A DNA stretch of 64,000 bases from Ohtaekwangia sp. (GCA_021155195.1 JAJNPV010000037.1:806001-870000), one strand, 5' to 3'. Positions 25,816 to 35,622 are shown, counted from the first letter of the stretch. Numbers and translations are program-made. The notes: generated by a model not told the origin, from the letters alone.

Positions 25816-26750
25816 TATTTAAGATACAAGTTATAAAACTTTTCAATCTCTTCCTTTGACGGTTGTACGAGCGGTCGCACTACCCGAAAACCCACAAACA
25901 TGCCATCCGTTAGCCACCATTTGCTTTTAGGAATTTGCGGATCGCGAATGTTCCAATTTGCTACAGCAACAATGCGGTTGGCGCATCGCAATTCTTTAGC
26001 CTCATCTAAATAGGAGCCACCTTTTACCGTTTTTGGATATTTCGCACCCACAGTCGTCATTGGATTTTTACCAGAAATCGTTTCGTAATAAAATGTATTG
26101 TATTGATCCATCGTCCACTCACTTAAATTCCCTAACATATCATACAACCCCCAGGGGTTTGGTTTTAGCTGACCAACATGATGATACTTTCCATTGCTGT
26201 TGTCTTTAAAGTAGCCATACTCTTTTAAACTCTGGGCATCGTTACCAAACGGATAGGTAGTTTCTGTTCCTGCGCGACACGCATATTCCCATTCTGCTTC
26301 GGTAGGCAGGCGAAAGAAAATTCCTGTTTTTGTATACAACCATTTGCAATACATAACGGCAGCGGTGTGGCTCATGCTATTAGTAGGATGTTTTCCATCG
26401 CGCCCCATGCCCCAGGTTAAATCGATGTATTGCGGTGTGGCGCGCGTTACACCATCAATTGTTTTTGTTTGTGGAAGTGTGTTGTCTTTAAAATATATAT
26501 CCCACTCAGCAAATGTTACTTCTTTAGTGCCCATCCAAAAACCTGAAAGTTCAATTTGTTTTTGTGGACCTTCATCTTCGTCTCGGTTACGCTCTTGTGC
26601 CGGACTTCCAATTTTAAATTTACCAGCCGGGATGGCTGCCATTTTAAATGTTACTGAAGTGTTGGGAATTATTTGGTCGTAGGTCTTGAAATCCTGAGCG
26701 TTGAGCGAGAAAACAGAAAGGATTGAAAGAAGAAATACTTTGTAAAACAT
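25815..26750 (-). CDS. Exported SUMF1/formylglycine-generating-enzyme-like protein
   Basis: 311 residues with a signal peptide (about 1-18, ending FSLNAQ). The fold of the SUMF1/FGE-sulfatase family is clear: FKMAAIPAGKFKIGSPAQERNRDEDEG (about 34-60), EVTFAEWDIYF, RLPTEAEWEYACRAG (about 143-157), NPWGLYDMLGNLSEWTMDQY, GGSYLD near 245 and a closing GFRVVRP. Most exported members without the catalytic Cys pair are not true formylglycine enzymes; the Cys pattern here is not canonical, so its role in the neighbouring pathway is unclear. Confidence 0.9.
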   Translation of the reverse strand: MFYKVFLLSILSVFSLNAQDFKTYDQIIPNTSVTFKMAAIPAGKFKIGSPAQERNRDEDEGPQKQIELSGFWMGTKEVTFAEWDIYFKDNTLPQTKTIDGVTRATPQYIDLTWGMGRDGKHPTNSMSHTAAVMYCKWLYTKTGIFFRLPTEAEWEYACRAGTETTYPFGNDAQSLKEYGYFKDNSNGKYHHVGQLKPNPWGLYDMLGNLSEWTMDQYNTFYYETISGKNPMTTVGAKYPKTVKGGSYLDEAKELRCANRIVAVANWNIRDPQIPKSKWWLTDGMFVGFRVVRPLVQPSKEEIEKFYNLYLK

Positions 26751-26798
26751 AGATAACTAAAAAGTTTAAAGTCTGAATTTTAGATGGCCAGCTAATAA

Positions 26799-27416
26799 TT
26801 ATCCAATTGTATTTCTTACCTGACATAAAATTTGATCTTTTATATTAATCCACAATAACTTTTTGTCGAACAGAATTGGTTCTTCATCACTCTCTGCATC
26901 TTCAAAAAAAGTTAAGCTTTTTAGGACCATCATCTCAGATCCATCGTGGTATTTTTTGTTGTAAAAATCCAAAAGTTGTCGAAGACTAAATTCTTTTAAC
27001 AGAAAAAATAAATCGTAAAAATCTCTTTTCCTTCCCCGACCTGCAACAGCTGCTAACTTCATAGCGGCAATATCAGGAAGACCGAGTAGCCGAATACCCT
27101 CTTCGTTGATAGGTTCTGAAATAAGTGGATAGGGATAATTCACAAAATCTACTTTTATACCATTCGCATTTAAGATTAGAATATTTTTGTTTTGAGATAC
27201 TATTTTAATTGCGCTAATAGGCTGAAGTAAACTTATTATTTGATCGGTCGTAAATTCACGCTTGCCAAAAAAATCAAGATCTAAAGATATTCGATGCCCG
27301 ATTTGAAGGGATAAACTAGTGCCTCCTGCAAGGTAGAAGTCTGAAAGCTCATGGATGTTGGCAATCTGTTTTAATAAGGCCAGTGTTGCTGGTGCAACTG
27401 TCTTTCTCTGTAACAT
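26799..27416 (-). CDS. AbiEii/AbiGii-family nucleotidyltransferase toxin
   Basis: 205 residues of the type IV/AbiE toxin family. The nucleotidyltransferase signature is visible: YLAGGTSLSLQIGHRISLDLDFF (about 29-50), i.e. GGT, then the D-x-D pair that binds Mg2+. A later RGRKRDFYDLFFLL (about 131-144) is also typical. Relatives transfer nucleotides to tRNA or other targets and can block phage growth. The start MLQRKTVAPATLALLK fits the family. It overlaps the partner gene by 46 bases. Confidence 0.9.
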   Translation of the reverse strand: MLQRKTVAPATLALLKQIANIHELSDFYLAGGTSLSLQIGHRISLDLDFFGKREFTTDQIISLLQPISAIKIVSQNKNILILNANGIKVDFVNYPYPLISEPINEEGIRLLGLPDIAAMKLAAVAGRGRKRDFYDLFFLLKEFSLRQLLDFYNKKYHDGSEMMVLKSLTFFEDAESDEEPILFDKKLLWINIKDQILCQVRNTIG

Positions 27417-27670
27417 CTGAAACTTTCTTTGGGCACTTCAAAAATGCAAATCAAAAAACTAAGTACTTTCTTATTTATATTTCTTTCGGAAAGCATGATC
27501 TCTTTTATAGTTGAAAGACCGTATATCGCTTTCAGAAGTTGCCAATCTTTAGCTGTGCCATATTCAATAATTCTGGGAATCACGAACTTCTTATTCTTTT
27601 TCCAGTCAATTTTATTCGGATCTGTATCCCAAAAAGGAAAAGTAGAAAACGGAAATTTTTCGCTGCTCAC
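27371..27670 (-). CDS. DUF6922-type partner (putative antitoxin) of AbiEii toxin
   Basis: 99 residues with the FPFWDTDPNKIDWKKNKKF (about 12-30) and VIPRIIEYGTAKDWQLLKAIYG (about 31-51) motifs of the DUF6922 family usually found just upstream of AbiEii-like toxins. The 46-base overlap with the toxin is larger than normal operon overlaps. The role as antitoxin is inferred from the position. Confidence 0.82.
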   Translation of the reverse strand: MSSEKFPFSTFPFWDTDPNKIDWKKNKKFVIPRIIEYGTAKDWQLLKAIYGLSTIKEIMLSERNINKKVLSFLICIFEVPKESFRCYRERQLHQQHWPY

Positions 27671-27764
27671 AACTAAGTTTTCTATAAAATTTTAATACCT
27701 AAAACTATGCAATTTGACTTTAAATTGGAATTGAGATCGGATTCTTTTTACTCATCACTAAGTA

Positions 27765-28958
27765 CTACTTTATTCTCTTCATCAGCGCCATATAAAATCC
27801 ATCATAGCCTTCAGAGGGCAACATCCATTTTTGGTCGAGCAATTCAAATGAATCTTTATGGGTTTCTAAAAATGCTGTTACCTGCTTTTCGTTTTCGGAA
27901 GGAAGCAGACTGCAGGTGGAGTACACCAACAAGCCATCTTTTTTCACCATCGTACTATAGTCTTCCAAAATATGCTGTTGCAGTTCTTTTACCCGTTCAA
28001 TAAAATCAACAGAAAGTTTCCACTTCGCATCAGGATTGCGCCTGATCACTCCCAAGCCGGAACAGGGAACATCCAGTAACACCCGATCAGCAGAGTTTTC
28101 AAGTCGCTTGATTGTCTTTGAAGATTCAATAACTCGTGTTTCGATATTGCCAGCTCCTGCTCTTCGGGCACGTTTTTTTAATTCTTCTAATTTCCAACCT
28201 TCAGTATCCATAGCAATAATGCGTCCTTTGTTTTGCATGAGCGCTGCAAGGTGCAACGTTTTGCCACCACCACCAGCACACGCATCAATCACACGCATGC
28301 CCGGTGTTGCTTGTAAGAAAGGAGCAATCAATTGTGAACCAGCATCCTGTATTTCAAACAACCCATCTTTAAATTGCTGACGCGTAAAAATATTTTGTCG
28401 TTGCTCAAGGATCAATGCATCCGGAAATTTTGCGGGGGCTTCGCTGGCTATCTCTTCTTCATCCAATTCTGTTTGTAGAGACTTACGATTAATCTTTAAT
28501 GTGTTTACGCGCAACACCACTTTAGCTTCTTCGTTCAAAGCCGTTAATTCTTTTTCCCAGTTGGCGCCAAATTCTTTTTCACCCAACTCATCCAACCAAT
28601 CGGGTATTGACTCGCGAATTTTTCTGTCGGATTGAACTTCTTCATACCGCGCTTCAATTTTCTTTCTATTTAATCCTTCAAATTCCTCCCAATCGGGAAA
28701 CTCTGTATTGTTCCATAAGCACCAAACACCCAGCAATTTCCAGAAATCATCTTCTTCTGCATCGGAGACCTCTCTAAACAACCGATACCAGCGCACAATG
28801 TCATAAATGGTTTCAGCAATAAAACGCCTGTCGCGTGCGCCCCATTTCGGATTGCTCTTCAGAATTTTCTCAATTACTTTATCGGCATATTTATTGTCTG
28901 TAAAGATCGACTGAAGTCCCTCCACAACGGCTTCGCACAAGTTTCGATATAGTTTCAC
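27765..28958 (-). CDS. RsmB/NOP-family RNA cytosine-5 methyltransferase
   Basis: 397 residues. N-terminal NusB-like helical domain (about 1-130), then a Rossmann methyltransferase with SAM motif MRVIDACAGGGGKTLHLAAL (about 229-248), DRVLLDVPCSGLGVIRRNPDAKW (about 293-315, with the PC-Cys) and LLVYSTCSLLPSENEKQ (about 345-361, catalytic TC-Cys). Probably methylates a cytosine of 16S rRNA or tRNA; RsmB or a related NOP protein cannot be separated by eye. Diverges from the TIM-barrel gene. Confidence 0.92.
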   Translation of the reverse strand: MKLYRNLCEAVVEGLQSIFTDNKYADKVIEKILKSNPKWGARDRRFIAETIYDIVRWYRLFREVSDAEEDDFWKLLGVWCLWNNTEFPDWEEFEGLNRKKIEARYEEVQSDRKIRESIPDWLDELGEKEFGANWEKELTALNEEAKVVLRVNTLKINRKSLQTELDEEEIASEAPAKFPDALILEQRQNIFTRQQFKDGLFEIQDAGSQLIAPFLQATPGMRVIDACAGGGGKTLHLAALMQNKGRIIAMDTEGWKLEELKKRARRAGAGNIETRVIESSKTIKRLENSADRVLLDVPCSGLGVIRRNPDAKWKLSVDFIERVKELQQHILEDYSTMVKKDGLLVYSTCSLLPSENEKQVTAFLETHKDSFELLDQKWMLPSEGYDGFYMALMKRIK

Positions 28959-29025
28959 CCTTTGGTTTTTTTTGTTGAAATTTAACTGTTTAACTCAATC
29001 CTCACCTTTTAAATTATCTTATATC

Positions 29026-29940
29026 ATGAAGAGAAGAAATTTTATTCAGGCCGGCCTTGCCACGGTAGCATCTGCCTGGGCTTTGAATCCTCTGCAAGCT
29101 AAAGAACAATCCACTAATGCCTTAGCGGGAAAGACTTTTAAATTGAACTATGCGCCTCATGCAGGGATGTTTAAAAATCATGCGGGCGATAATTTTATTG
29201 ATCAGATTAAATTTATGGCGGATCAGGGCTTTCGCGGAATTGAGGATAATGGTTTATTAGCCCGACCAGTTGCCGAACAAGAACAGATTGGTAAAACGCT
29301 GGCTCAACTTGGTATGACCATGGGCGTTTTTGTAATTGATGGAGGCGATAACTGGAAGATATCATTAACTACTGGCAAACAGGAATTCAAAGATGTATTT
29401 ATTAAAACGTGTAAAACTTCAGTGGAGGCAGCGAAACGAGTAAATGCAAAATGGGCAACGGTAGTTCCTGGCTTTTTCGATCGTAGGACTCCCATAGGAG
29501 TGCAAACAGCCAATGTAGTAGACGCATTGCGCAGAGGTGCTGAGATTTTAGAACCAAGTGGACTGGTGATGGTGCTTGAACCCTTGAGTGATACACCTGA
29601 ATTGTTTTTACGAACGTCCGATCAAACCTTTGAAATCTGTAAAGCAGTAAAAAGCCCTTCGTGTAAGATTCTTTACGACATCTATCACATGCAACGCAAC
29701 GAAGGCAACCTGATTAATAATATTGATGCTACGTGGGATGAGATTGCGTACTTCCAGATTGGAGACAATCCTGGAAGGAAAGAGCCGACTACTGGGGAGA
29801 TTAATTATAAAAACATTTTCAAACACATTTACGATAAAGGATATCGGGGCATTATGGGCATGGAACATGGCAATGCCAAAGAAGGTAAAGAAGGCGAGTT
29901 GGCATTGATACAGGCGTATAGAGAAAGTGATAGTTTTTAA
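29026..29940 (+). CDS. Secreted hydroxypyruvate isomerase-like TIM-barrel protein
   Basis: 304 residues from the ATG at 29026, chosen because MKRRNFIQAGLATVASAWAL is then a twin-arginine signal (an in-frame upstream ATG at 28972 would hide it). The rest is a xylose-isomerase-like TIM barrel: GFRGIEDNGLLARP (about 64-77), MVLEPLSDTPE (metal-binding Glu, about 184-194), CKILYDIYHMQRNEG (about 214-228), YFQIGDNPGRKEPTTGEINY and GIMGMEHGNAKEG, matching the Hyi/TIM family. It leads a plus-strand run with two TPR-CHAT genes. Confidence 0.88.
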   Translation: MKRRNFIQAGLATVASAWALNPLQAKEQSTNALAGKTFKLNYAPHAGMFKNHAGDNFIDQIKFMADQGFRGIEDNGLLARPVAEQEQIGKTLAQLGMTMGVFVIDGGDNWKISLTTGKQEFKDVFIKTCKTSVEAAKRVNAKWATVVPGFFDRRTPIGVQTANVVDALRRGAEILEPSGLVMVLEPLSDTPELFLRTSDQTFEICKAVKSPSCKILYDIYHMQRNEGNLINNIDATWDEIAYFQIGDNPGRKEPTTGEINYKNIFKHIYDKGYRGIMGMEHGNAKEGKEGELALIQAYRESDSF

Positions 29941-29965
29941 TTGGTGAACGCAGTTACGTAATAAA

Positions 29966-32779
29966 ATGAAAAAGATTTTTTTTGTTGGAATTGTATTCGT
30001 GGTTCTTCCTAATATGAGCCAAGCACAATTAGGTGGCATGAAAGACAGACTTTTGCAAAAAGCAAAGCGAGCGGGTAAAGATCGGGTTAATAATGAGATT
30101 GATGCTAGTCGTGATCGACTGGATTCTACTGATTTCAATTACGCCATATCGGTAATTGATAATTCAGGAATGATGAATATAAGGGATTCCAAGGAACTAG
30201 GCGTAAAGGCTATCACTACTGTAAGTTCAGCGAACGATAATAATAAATCAGCCGCTCTAAAATGTCATGATATTTTGGATCGAGCGGAAGCATTATACGA
30301 ACTCAAAAGATTCAAGTTGGCTGAGGTTTCTTTTCTTGAGGCAAAACTTGCCTATGAAGCAGAAGGATTAACAGACAATATCAACTACAGTAAAGTACAT
30401 GCCGATTTGGGATTGCTCTATGCAACCATGGGTCGCTTTAATTTGGCGGAGTATCATAGCTCTGAAGCACTCTCCATGCGTGAACAATCGTTGGGTAAGG
30501 AAAGTAAAGCATATGCCGCTTCGTTAAATAATATGGCCGTGCTTTATCAGGAAACCGCCCGGTTTAACGAATCTGAAAATTACTTTAATGAAGCTCTCAA
30601 AACTGTAGAGAAGTTATTTGGAGTTGAAACTCAAGAGTATGCGGTTGTGCTAAACAATCAATCAATTCTATACGCAGAAATTGGAAGGATTGATCAGGCA
30701 GTTCAAAAACTTACCAAGGCCATATCAATCGTTGAAAAATTAAATGTCAACCTTAACAACCAAGTAGGATTCCAATCCAACCTGGCGCTATTATATCAGC
30801 AAACCGGAAAGCTAACGGAAGCTGAAGCAGTCTATTTGAGATTGGAGAAGAAGCTGAAAGTGATAGCTGATAATCCATATTATGGAGGGGTCCTCAATTC
30901 GCTAGGGTTGCTCTATATTCAACTTAATATGATGGACAAGGTTGAAGACTATCTGAAACGCGCTGCTGATTTTTATTTAAAAAAGTTTAAGAGTAAGGAA
31001 AATCCCAACTACGCAAAAGTGTTGAATGACCTTGGTAATTTTTATCGCATGCAAAGTAAGTATGCCGAAGCTGAGCAGAATCTTACCGAAGCATTGCGAA
31101 TTCGCGGAGCAGCTCTTGACACCAATCATCCTGATTATGTGAAGTCGCAAGAGGATTTAGCAATCTTATATTGGAAGAAGGGTGATTTGGCGAAAGCCGA
31201 TGCAAACTATACCATCGCTATGGATAAGTCGTTGGATTTTATTAACCGATATTTTCCGCCCATGAGCGAAGCGGAGAAAACAAAATATTGGGATGTACTT
31301 CAACCGCGCTTTCAACGGTATTATAATTATTGTCTGGAGGCAAGCGCTACCAATTCAGCAATCATCAACACCATGTATGATTATCAGGTAGCTACTAAAG
31401 GGCTGCTTCTCAATTCAACTAATAAAATCAAAAAAGCAATTTTAAGCAGTGGCAATAACGAACTCATCAAAAATTATGTAACATGGCTGGATAAAAAGGA
31501 AACGCTGGCCAGGTTGTATTCATTATCGAAAGAAGAATTAAAAGATCAAAAAGTTGACCTGGCAGCATTAGAGAAGGAAGCCAATGATATGGAACGTTCG
31601 CTATCGCAACAATCCACCGATTTTTCTAAGGGATATTCTGCCGAAAAAATTAATCATACGCAAGTAGCTGCTTCGTTAACCGATCAGGAAGCGATTATTG
31701 AATTTATCAGAATTCGCTCGTTCGATAAAGATTTTACAGCCGACTCAAAGTATGCAGCGTTGATACTAACAAAGGGAACAACTGTTCCAAAACTGGTAGT
31801 TCTTGATAACGGCAATCAGTTAGAAACCCGCTATGCTAAGTTCTATCGAAATTCCATACAACAAAAAGGAGCAGATACTTACTCGTACGATCAATACTGG
31901 GCACGCATCGATCCCTCTTTGGCGGGAAAGAAAACAATTTATATTTCCGCTGATGGTGTTTATAATCAGCTTAGTTTAAACACGCTAAAGAAAACGGATG
32001 GCGACTATTTATTGAATAAGTATGATTTGATTATGGTGGGCAATTCGAAAGACGTACTCGAATTAAAAAGCAGAAAACCATCAACCACTAAAAAAAGTGC
32101 ATTCTTGTTGGGCTTCCCCGATTATGGAGGTGATGCAGTGGCTGCCTTGCCGGGAACAAAATTGGAAGTAGATAACATTGGTAAGATTCTTAAAACGGGC
32201 GGCTATCAAACTACACCTTATGTACAGAAGGCTGCCACGGAAGCTGTGATTAAATCATTGAAAGGTCCTGCTATTGTACACATTGCCACGCATGGATATT
32301 TTCAAGCAGATGTTGAACAGTCTGCAGCAGGTGTCCATCAGGAAAATGCAAAAGACAATCCGTTGTTGCGGTCAGGACTTATCCTTGCTGGTGCATCTCC
32401 TACTTTAAAAGGAGAAGCCTTACCGAATTTGGAAAGCAATGACAATGGAGTACTCACCGCATACGAAGCCATGAATCTTTCACTGGATGGCACAGACTTG
32501 ATTGTATTGAGTGCGTGTGAAACAGGGCTTGGAGATGTACGTGCCGGTGAAGGTGTATATGGATTGCAACGCGCGTTTTTAGTGGCTGGTGCAAAAGCTA
32601 TGGTGATGAGTTTGTGGAAAGTGGATGATGCAGCAACACAAGCCTTGATGACAAATTTTTATACTAACCTGGCAAAAGGTGGCAGCAAGGCAAAAGCCTT
32701 TAAGCAAGCGCAACTGCAATTGATGATCAAGTATAAAGATCCATATTACTGGGGTGCTTTTGTTATGATGGGCATGTAA
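29966..32779 (+). CDS. Exported TPR-CHAT peptidase-like protein, first copy
   Basis: 937 residues. Signal peptide about 1-21 (MKKIFFVGIVFVVLPNMSQAQ). About six to eight tetratricopeptide repeats span 90-420 (LADLGLLYATMGRFNLAEYHS, LNNMAVLYQETARFNESENYF, LNDLGNFYRMQSKYAEAEQNL), followed by a helical linker (about 430-570) and a CHAT caspase-like domain (about 590-937). The catalytic dyad looks intact: His776 in HIATHGYFQAD and Cys851 in LSACETGLGDVRAGEGVYGL, followed by the typical AKAMVMSLWKVDDAATQALM. It ends in YYWGAFVMMGM. CHAT proteins are usually cytoplasmic, so the signal peptide is notable. Target unknown. Lies 26 bases after the TIM-barrel gene. Confidence 0.93.
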   Translation: MKKIFFVGIVFVVLPNMSQAQLGGMKDRLLQKAKRAGKDRVNNEIDASRDRLDSTDFNYAISVIDNSGMMNIRDSKELGVKAITTVSSANDNNKSAALKCHDILDRAEALYELKRFKLAEVSFLEAKLAYEAEGLTDNINYSKVHADLGLLYATMGRFNLAEYHSSEALSMREQSLGKESKAYAASLNNMAVLYQETARFNESENYFNEALKTVEKLFGVETQEYAVVLNNQSILYAEIGRIDQAVQKLTKAISIVEKLNVNLNNQVGFQSNLALLYQQTGKLTEAEAVYLRLEKKLKVIADNPYYGGVLNSLGLLYIQLNMMDKVEDYLKRAADFYLKKFKSKENPNYAKVLNDLGNFYRMQSKYAEAEQNLTEALRIRGAALDTNHPDYVKSQEDLAILYWKKGDLAKADANYTIAMDKSLDFINRYFPPMSEAEKTKYWDVLQPRFQRYYNYCLEASATNSAIINTMYDYQVATKGLLLNSTNKIKKAILSSGNNELIKNYVTWLDKKETLARLYSLSKEELKDQKVDLAALEKEANDMERSLSQQSTDFSKGYSAEKINHTQVAASLTDQEAIIEFIRIRSFDKDFTADSKYAALILTKGTTVPKLVVLDNGNQLETRYAKFYRNSIQQKGADTYSYDQYWARIDPSLAGKKTIYISADGVYNQLSLNTLKKTDGDYLLNKYDLIMVGNSKDVLELKSRKPSTTKKSAFLLGFPDYGGDAVAALPGTKLEVDNIGKILKTGGYQTTPYVQKAATEAVIKSLKGPAIVHIATHGYFQADVEQSAAGVHQENAKDNPLLRSGLILAGASPTLKGEALPNLESNDNGVLTAYEAMNLSLDGTDLIVLSACETGLGDVRAGEGVYGLQRAFLVAGAKAMVMSLWKVDDAATQALMTNFYTNLAKGGSKAKAFKQAQLQLMIKYKDPYYWGAFVMMGM

Positions 32780-32800
32780 TCTTGCAAAGTTTAGACTACA

Positions 32801-35593
32801 ATGAAAAAGTTGTTTATCCTCATTTTTTTTGTTGTTACTTATAAAGCCACCGCTCAGGACGATTGGCTAACGAAAGCATTAGCCGAGACCGGCTCATCAC
32901 AAAAGGCCAGTCTTGATTCTATTGATTTTCAGTTTGCAATGTCGGTGAGTGACAACTCGAGTTTTTTTGATGTACAGCAAAAAGGTGAAGGTTGGGCAAA
33001 AGGATTTTATTCTTTCAAAGCCAAAGGGCAACGAACGCTTTCTGAAGTGGCCAGTGATACACTCAATTGGGCAGTTGATTTTTATACTGCCCGCTGGTAC
33101 AAAATTGCTGAAGCTTCCTTTATTACCGCTAAAGACTTTATGGAGGCGAACAATTTAACTAATGACATTAGCTACCTCCGGTGCATTTCCAATATGGGTG
33201 TTATGTATCTCATTCAAGGGCGAACGTTGGAAGCTGAGCAGTTCATTGAGTATGCCTTGAAGGAAAGTGAAACGTATTTGGGCAAATTGAGTGTAGCCTA
33301 TGCTGCAAACTTAAACAGCAAAGCTAAGCTGTATCAAATGATTGGCAAGTACAATGAGGCCGAACAACTTTTTGATGAAGCCCTGCCAATACTTTCTAAA
33401 AAATTTGGTGAGGCGGGTATGCAATATGCGATTGTAGCAAACAACAAAGCCATGCTCTTTCAAACCATGGGAAGATACGAGGAAGGGATTATTCTTATGA
33501 AAAAATCGATTGCTTCACTTGAAATTTCCAACAAGAGGACATTAAAAGGAAATAAATCATTTGATAGCCGTAAATTCACTTCCAACCTGGCATTGCTCTT
33601 TCAACTTTCTGGCGATCTCATACAGGCCGAAAGTTCCTTCCTTAGTATTAAAAAGATTTTTGAAGGGAGGCTGCAGACCGCAAACCCGGAATATGCGGTG
33701 GTGCTTAATCAACTGGCATTACTTTATATTCAAATGAATAGGTATGATCAAGTTGAACCTTTGTTGCAAAAAGCTTCTACTATTTATAAAAAGAAGTTCA
33801 CAGAAGAAAATGCTTCTTTTGCCAAGGTGCAAAGTGACTTGGGTAATTTCTATCGGCTTCAGGGAAAATTTCCTGAGGCTGAGGTAACACTTACCAAGGC
33901 ATTATCCATTCGACAACGAACGCTAGGCGAAAATCATCCTGACTATGTTAAGTCATTAGAGAGCCTGGGCATAGTATTCTGGAAGCAAGGAGAGTTAGCA
34001 AAAGCATATCCTTACTTAAGTGAGGCAAACAATAAATCGTTGGAATTTATCAATAATTATTTTCCGCCCATGAGCGAGGCCGAAAAAACAAAATATTGGG
34101 ACATACTCCAACCTCGTTTTCAGCGCTATTATAATTATGCGATGGATGCAAGCGCAACCAATCCGTCCGTAATCAAGGACGTTTATAACTATCAAATTGC
34201 TACCAAAGCCCTTCTGCTTAATTCGACCAACAAAGTGAAGAATGCCATCCTCCAAAGTGGAGATCAATCGTTGGTAAACGAATATGTTTCCTGGATTGGT
34301 CAGAAGGAAGCGTTGGCTCGGTACTATGCACTTTCTAAAGAAGAACTTATTCAACAAAAGATTGACCTTCCTGCTTTAGAAAAAGAAGCGAATGCTTCTG
34401 AACGATCCTTGTCACAACGCTCATCCGATTTTGCCAAAGGCTATCATGCTGAGAAAATAAGTTTCATGGATGTGTCGGCCCAGCTTCAAGATACCGAAGC
34501 GGTGTTGGAAATAATACGCGTGCGCACATTTGATAAAGATTTTACGGATGAATCCCGATACATGGCATTGGTGTTATCAAAAGGGAGCATCCAACCTACT
34601 ATGGCGATTCTGGATAATGGAAATCAGTTGGAAACCAGGTATGCGAAATTTTATAAGAATGCTATTCAACAAAAAGTACCGGATGAGTATTCTTATCTAC
34701 AATACTGGGCTCGTCTCGAGCCCTTGTTATCCGGTAAAAAGACGGTTTATATTTCACCCGATGGTGTGTATAGCCAGATTAATATAAACACGCTTCGGAA
34801 ACCCGATGGTGATTTTATCCTCAATCAATATGATGCTGTCATTATTGGTAATTCAAAAGATATGATTGCGCTCAAAAAAAGAAAGGGACAACAACCCAAA
34901 AAAGATGCTTTTGTGTTAGGATTCCCCGACTACGGAGGAAATGCAGTTGCCTTGCCGGGAACGAAAGTAGAGATTGACGGTATCAATAAGATATTAACAT
35001 CGGGTGGGTATAAAGTTTCCAAACACGAGCAAAAGCAAGCGACTGAGGCGTCTATTAAAGTATTGAAAGGGCCTGCGCTTATTCATATTGCAACGCACGG
35101 GTACTTTTTGGCAGATGCTGATTTGAAAGGCAATGATGCTATGGGTGTCAGTGCTGAAAATGCTAAAAATAATCCACTGCTGCGATCCGGTTTGATTCTA
35201 TCGGGCGTGCAGCCACCCGGCCGTGATAAGAGTATTACCGATTTGCAAAGTAATGACAATGGGGTGTTAACAGCTTATGAAGCGATGAACCTGTCCTTAG
35301 AGGGAACAGACCTGATCATATTAAGTGCTTGCGAAACCGGGTTGGGAGATGTGCGTGCAGGAGAAGGGGTGTATGGCTTGCAACGTGCTTTTTTGGTGGC
35401 AGGCGCCAACGCATTGATCATGAGTTTGTGGAAAGTGGATGATGAAGCTACCCAACTGTTAATGACAAACTTCTACACAAACTGGAGTAAGACAGGCAAC
35501 AAACAAAAGTCGTTTAAACAAGCTCAACAGCAATTGATGACAAAGTATAAAGACCCTTATTATTGGGGAGCTTTTGTAATGATGGGAATGTGA
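32801..35593 (+). CDS. Exported TPR-CHAT peptidase-like protein, second copy
   Basis: 930 residues, a tandem paralogue of the preceding gene with the same order: signal peptide (about 1-18, VTYKATAQ), the shared DSIDFQFAMSVSDNSSFF segment, tetratricopeptide repeats (about 100-420), linker, and CHAT domain with His766 (HIATHGYFLAD) and Cys844 (LSACETGLGDVRAGEG). Near-identical C-terminal end (YYWGAFVMMGM) shows a duplication, while the TPR half has drifted more, which fits diversified recognition with conserved catalysis. 21 bases separate it from the first copy, so they are co-transcribed. Confidence 0.93.
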   Translation: MKKLFILIFFVVTYKATAQDDWLTKALAETGSSQKASLDSIDFQFAMSVSDNSSFFDVQQKGEGWAKGFYSFKAKGQRTLSEVASDTLNWAVDFYTARWYKIAEASFITAKDFMEANNLTNDISYLRCISNMGVMYLIQGRTLEAEQFIEYALKESETYLGKLSVAYAANLNSKAKLYQMIGKYNEAEQLFDEALPILSKKFGEAGMQYAIVANNKAMLFQTMGRYEEGIILMKKSIASLEISNKRTLKGNKSFDSRKFTSNLALLFQLSGDLIQAESSFLSIKKIFEGRLQTANPEYAVVLNQLALLYIQMNRYDQVEPLLQKASTIYKKKFTEENASFAKVQSDLGNFYRLQGKFPEAEVTLTKALSIRQRTLGENHPDYVKSLESLGIVFWKQGELAKAYPYLSEANNKSLEFINNYFPPMSEAEKTKYWDILQPRFQRYYNYAMDASATNPSVIKDVYNYQIATKALLLNSTNKVKNAILQSGDQSLVNEYVSWIGQKEALARYYALSKEELIQQKIDLPALEKEANASERSLSQRSSDFAKGYHAEKISFMDVSAQLQDTEAVLEIIRVRTFDKDFTDESRYMALVLSKGSIQPTMAILDNGNQLETRYAKFYKNAIQQKVPDEYSYLQYWARLEPLLSGKKTVYISPDGVYSQININTLRKPDGDFILNQYDAVIIGNSKDMIALKKRKGQQPKKDAFVLGFPDYGGNAVALPGTKVEIDGINKILTSGGYKVSKHEQKQATEASIKVLKGPALIHIATHGYFLADADLKGNDAMGVSAENAKNNPLLRSGLILSGVQPPGRDKSITDLQSNDNGVLTAYEAMNLSLEGTDLIILSACETGLGDVRAGEGVYGLQRAFLVAGANALIMSLWKVDDEATQLLMTNFYTNWSKTGNKQKSFKQAQQQLMTKYKDPYYWGAFVMMGM

Positions 35594-35622
35594 GCTAATT
35601 TCCATCCGTAAAAAATGTTTTT

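Noticed and set aside
25815..26750. True formylglycine-generating enzyme acting on sulfatases
   Set aside because: No sulfatase gene is in the window and the canonical catalytic Cys pair is not visible; kept as a SUMF1-like protein only.
29966..35593. TPR-CHAT proteins as a type III-E CRISPR protease (Craspase)
   Set aside because: No cas genes, repeats or gRAMP-like protein lie nearby, and both proteins have signal peptides. Only the protein family is shared.
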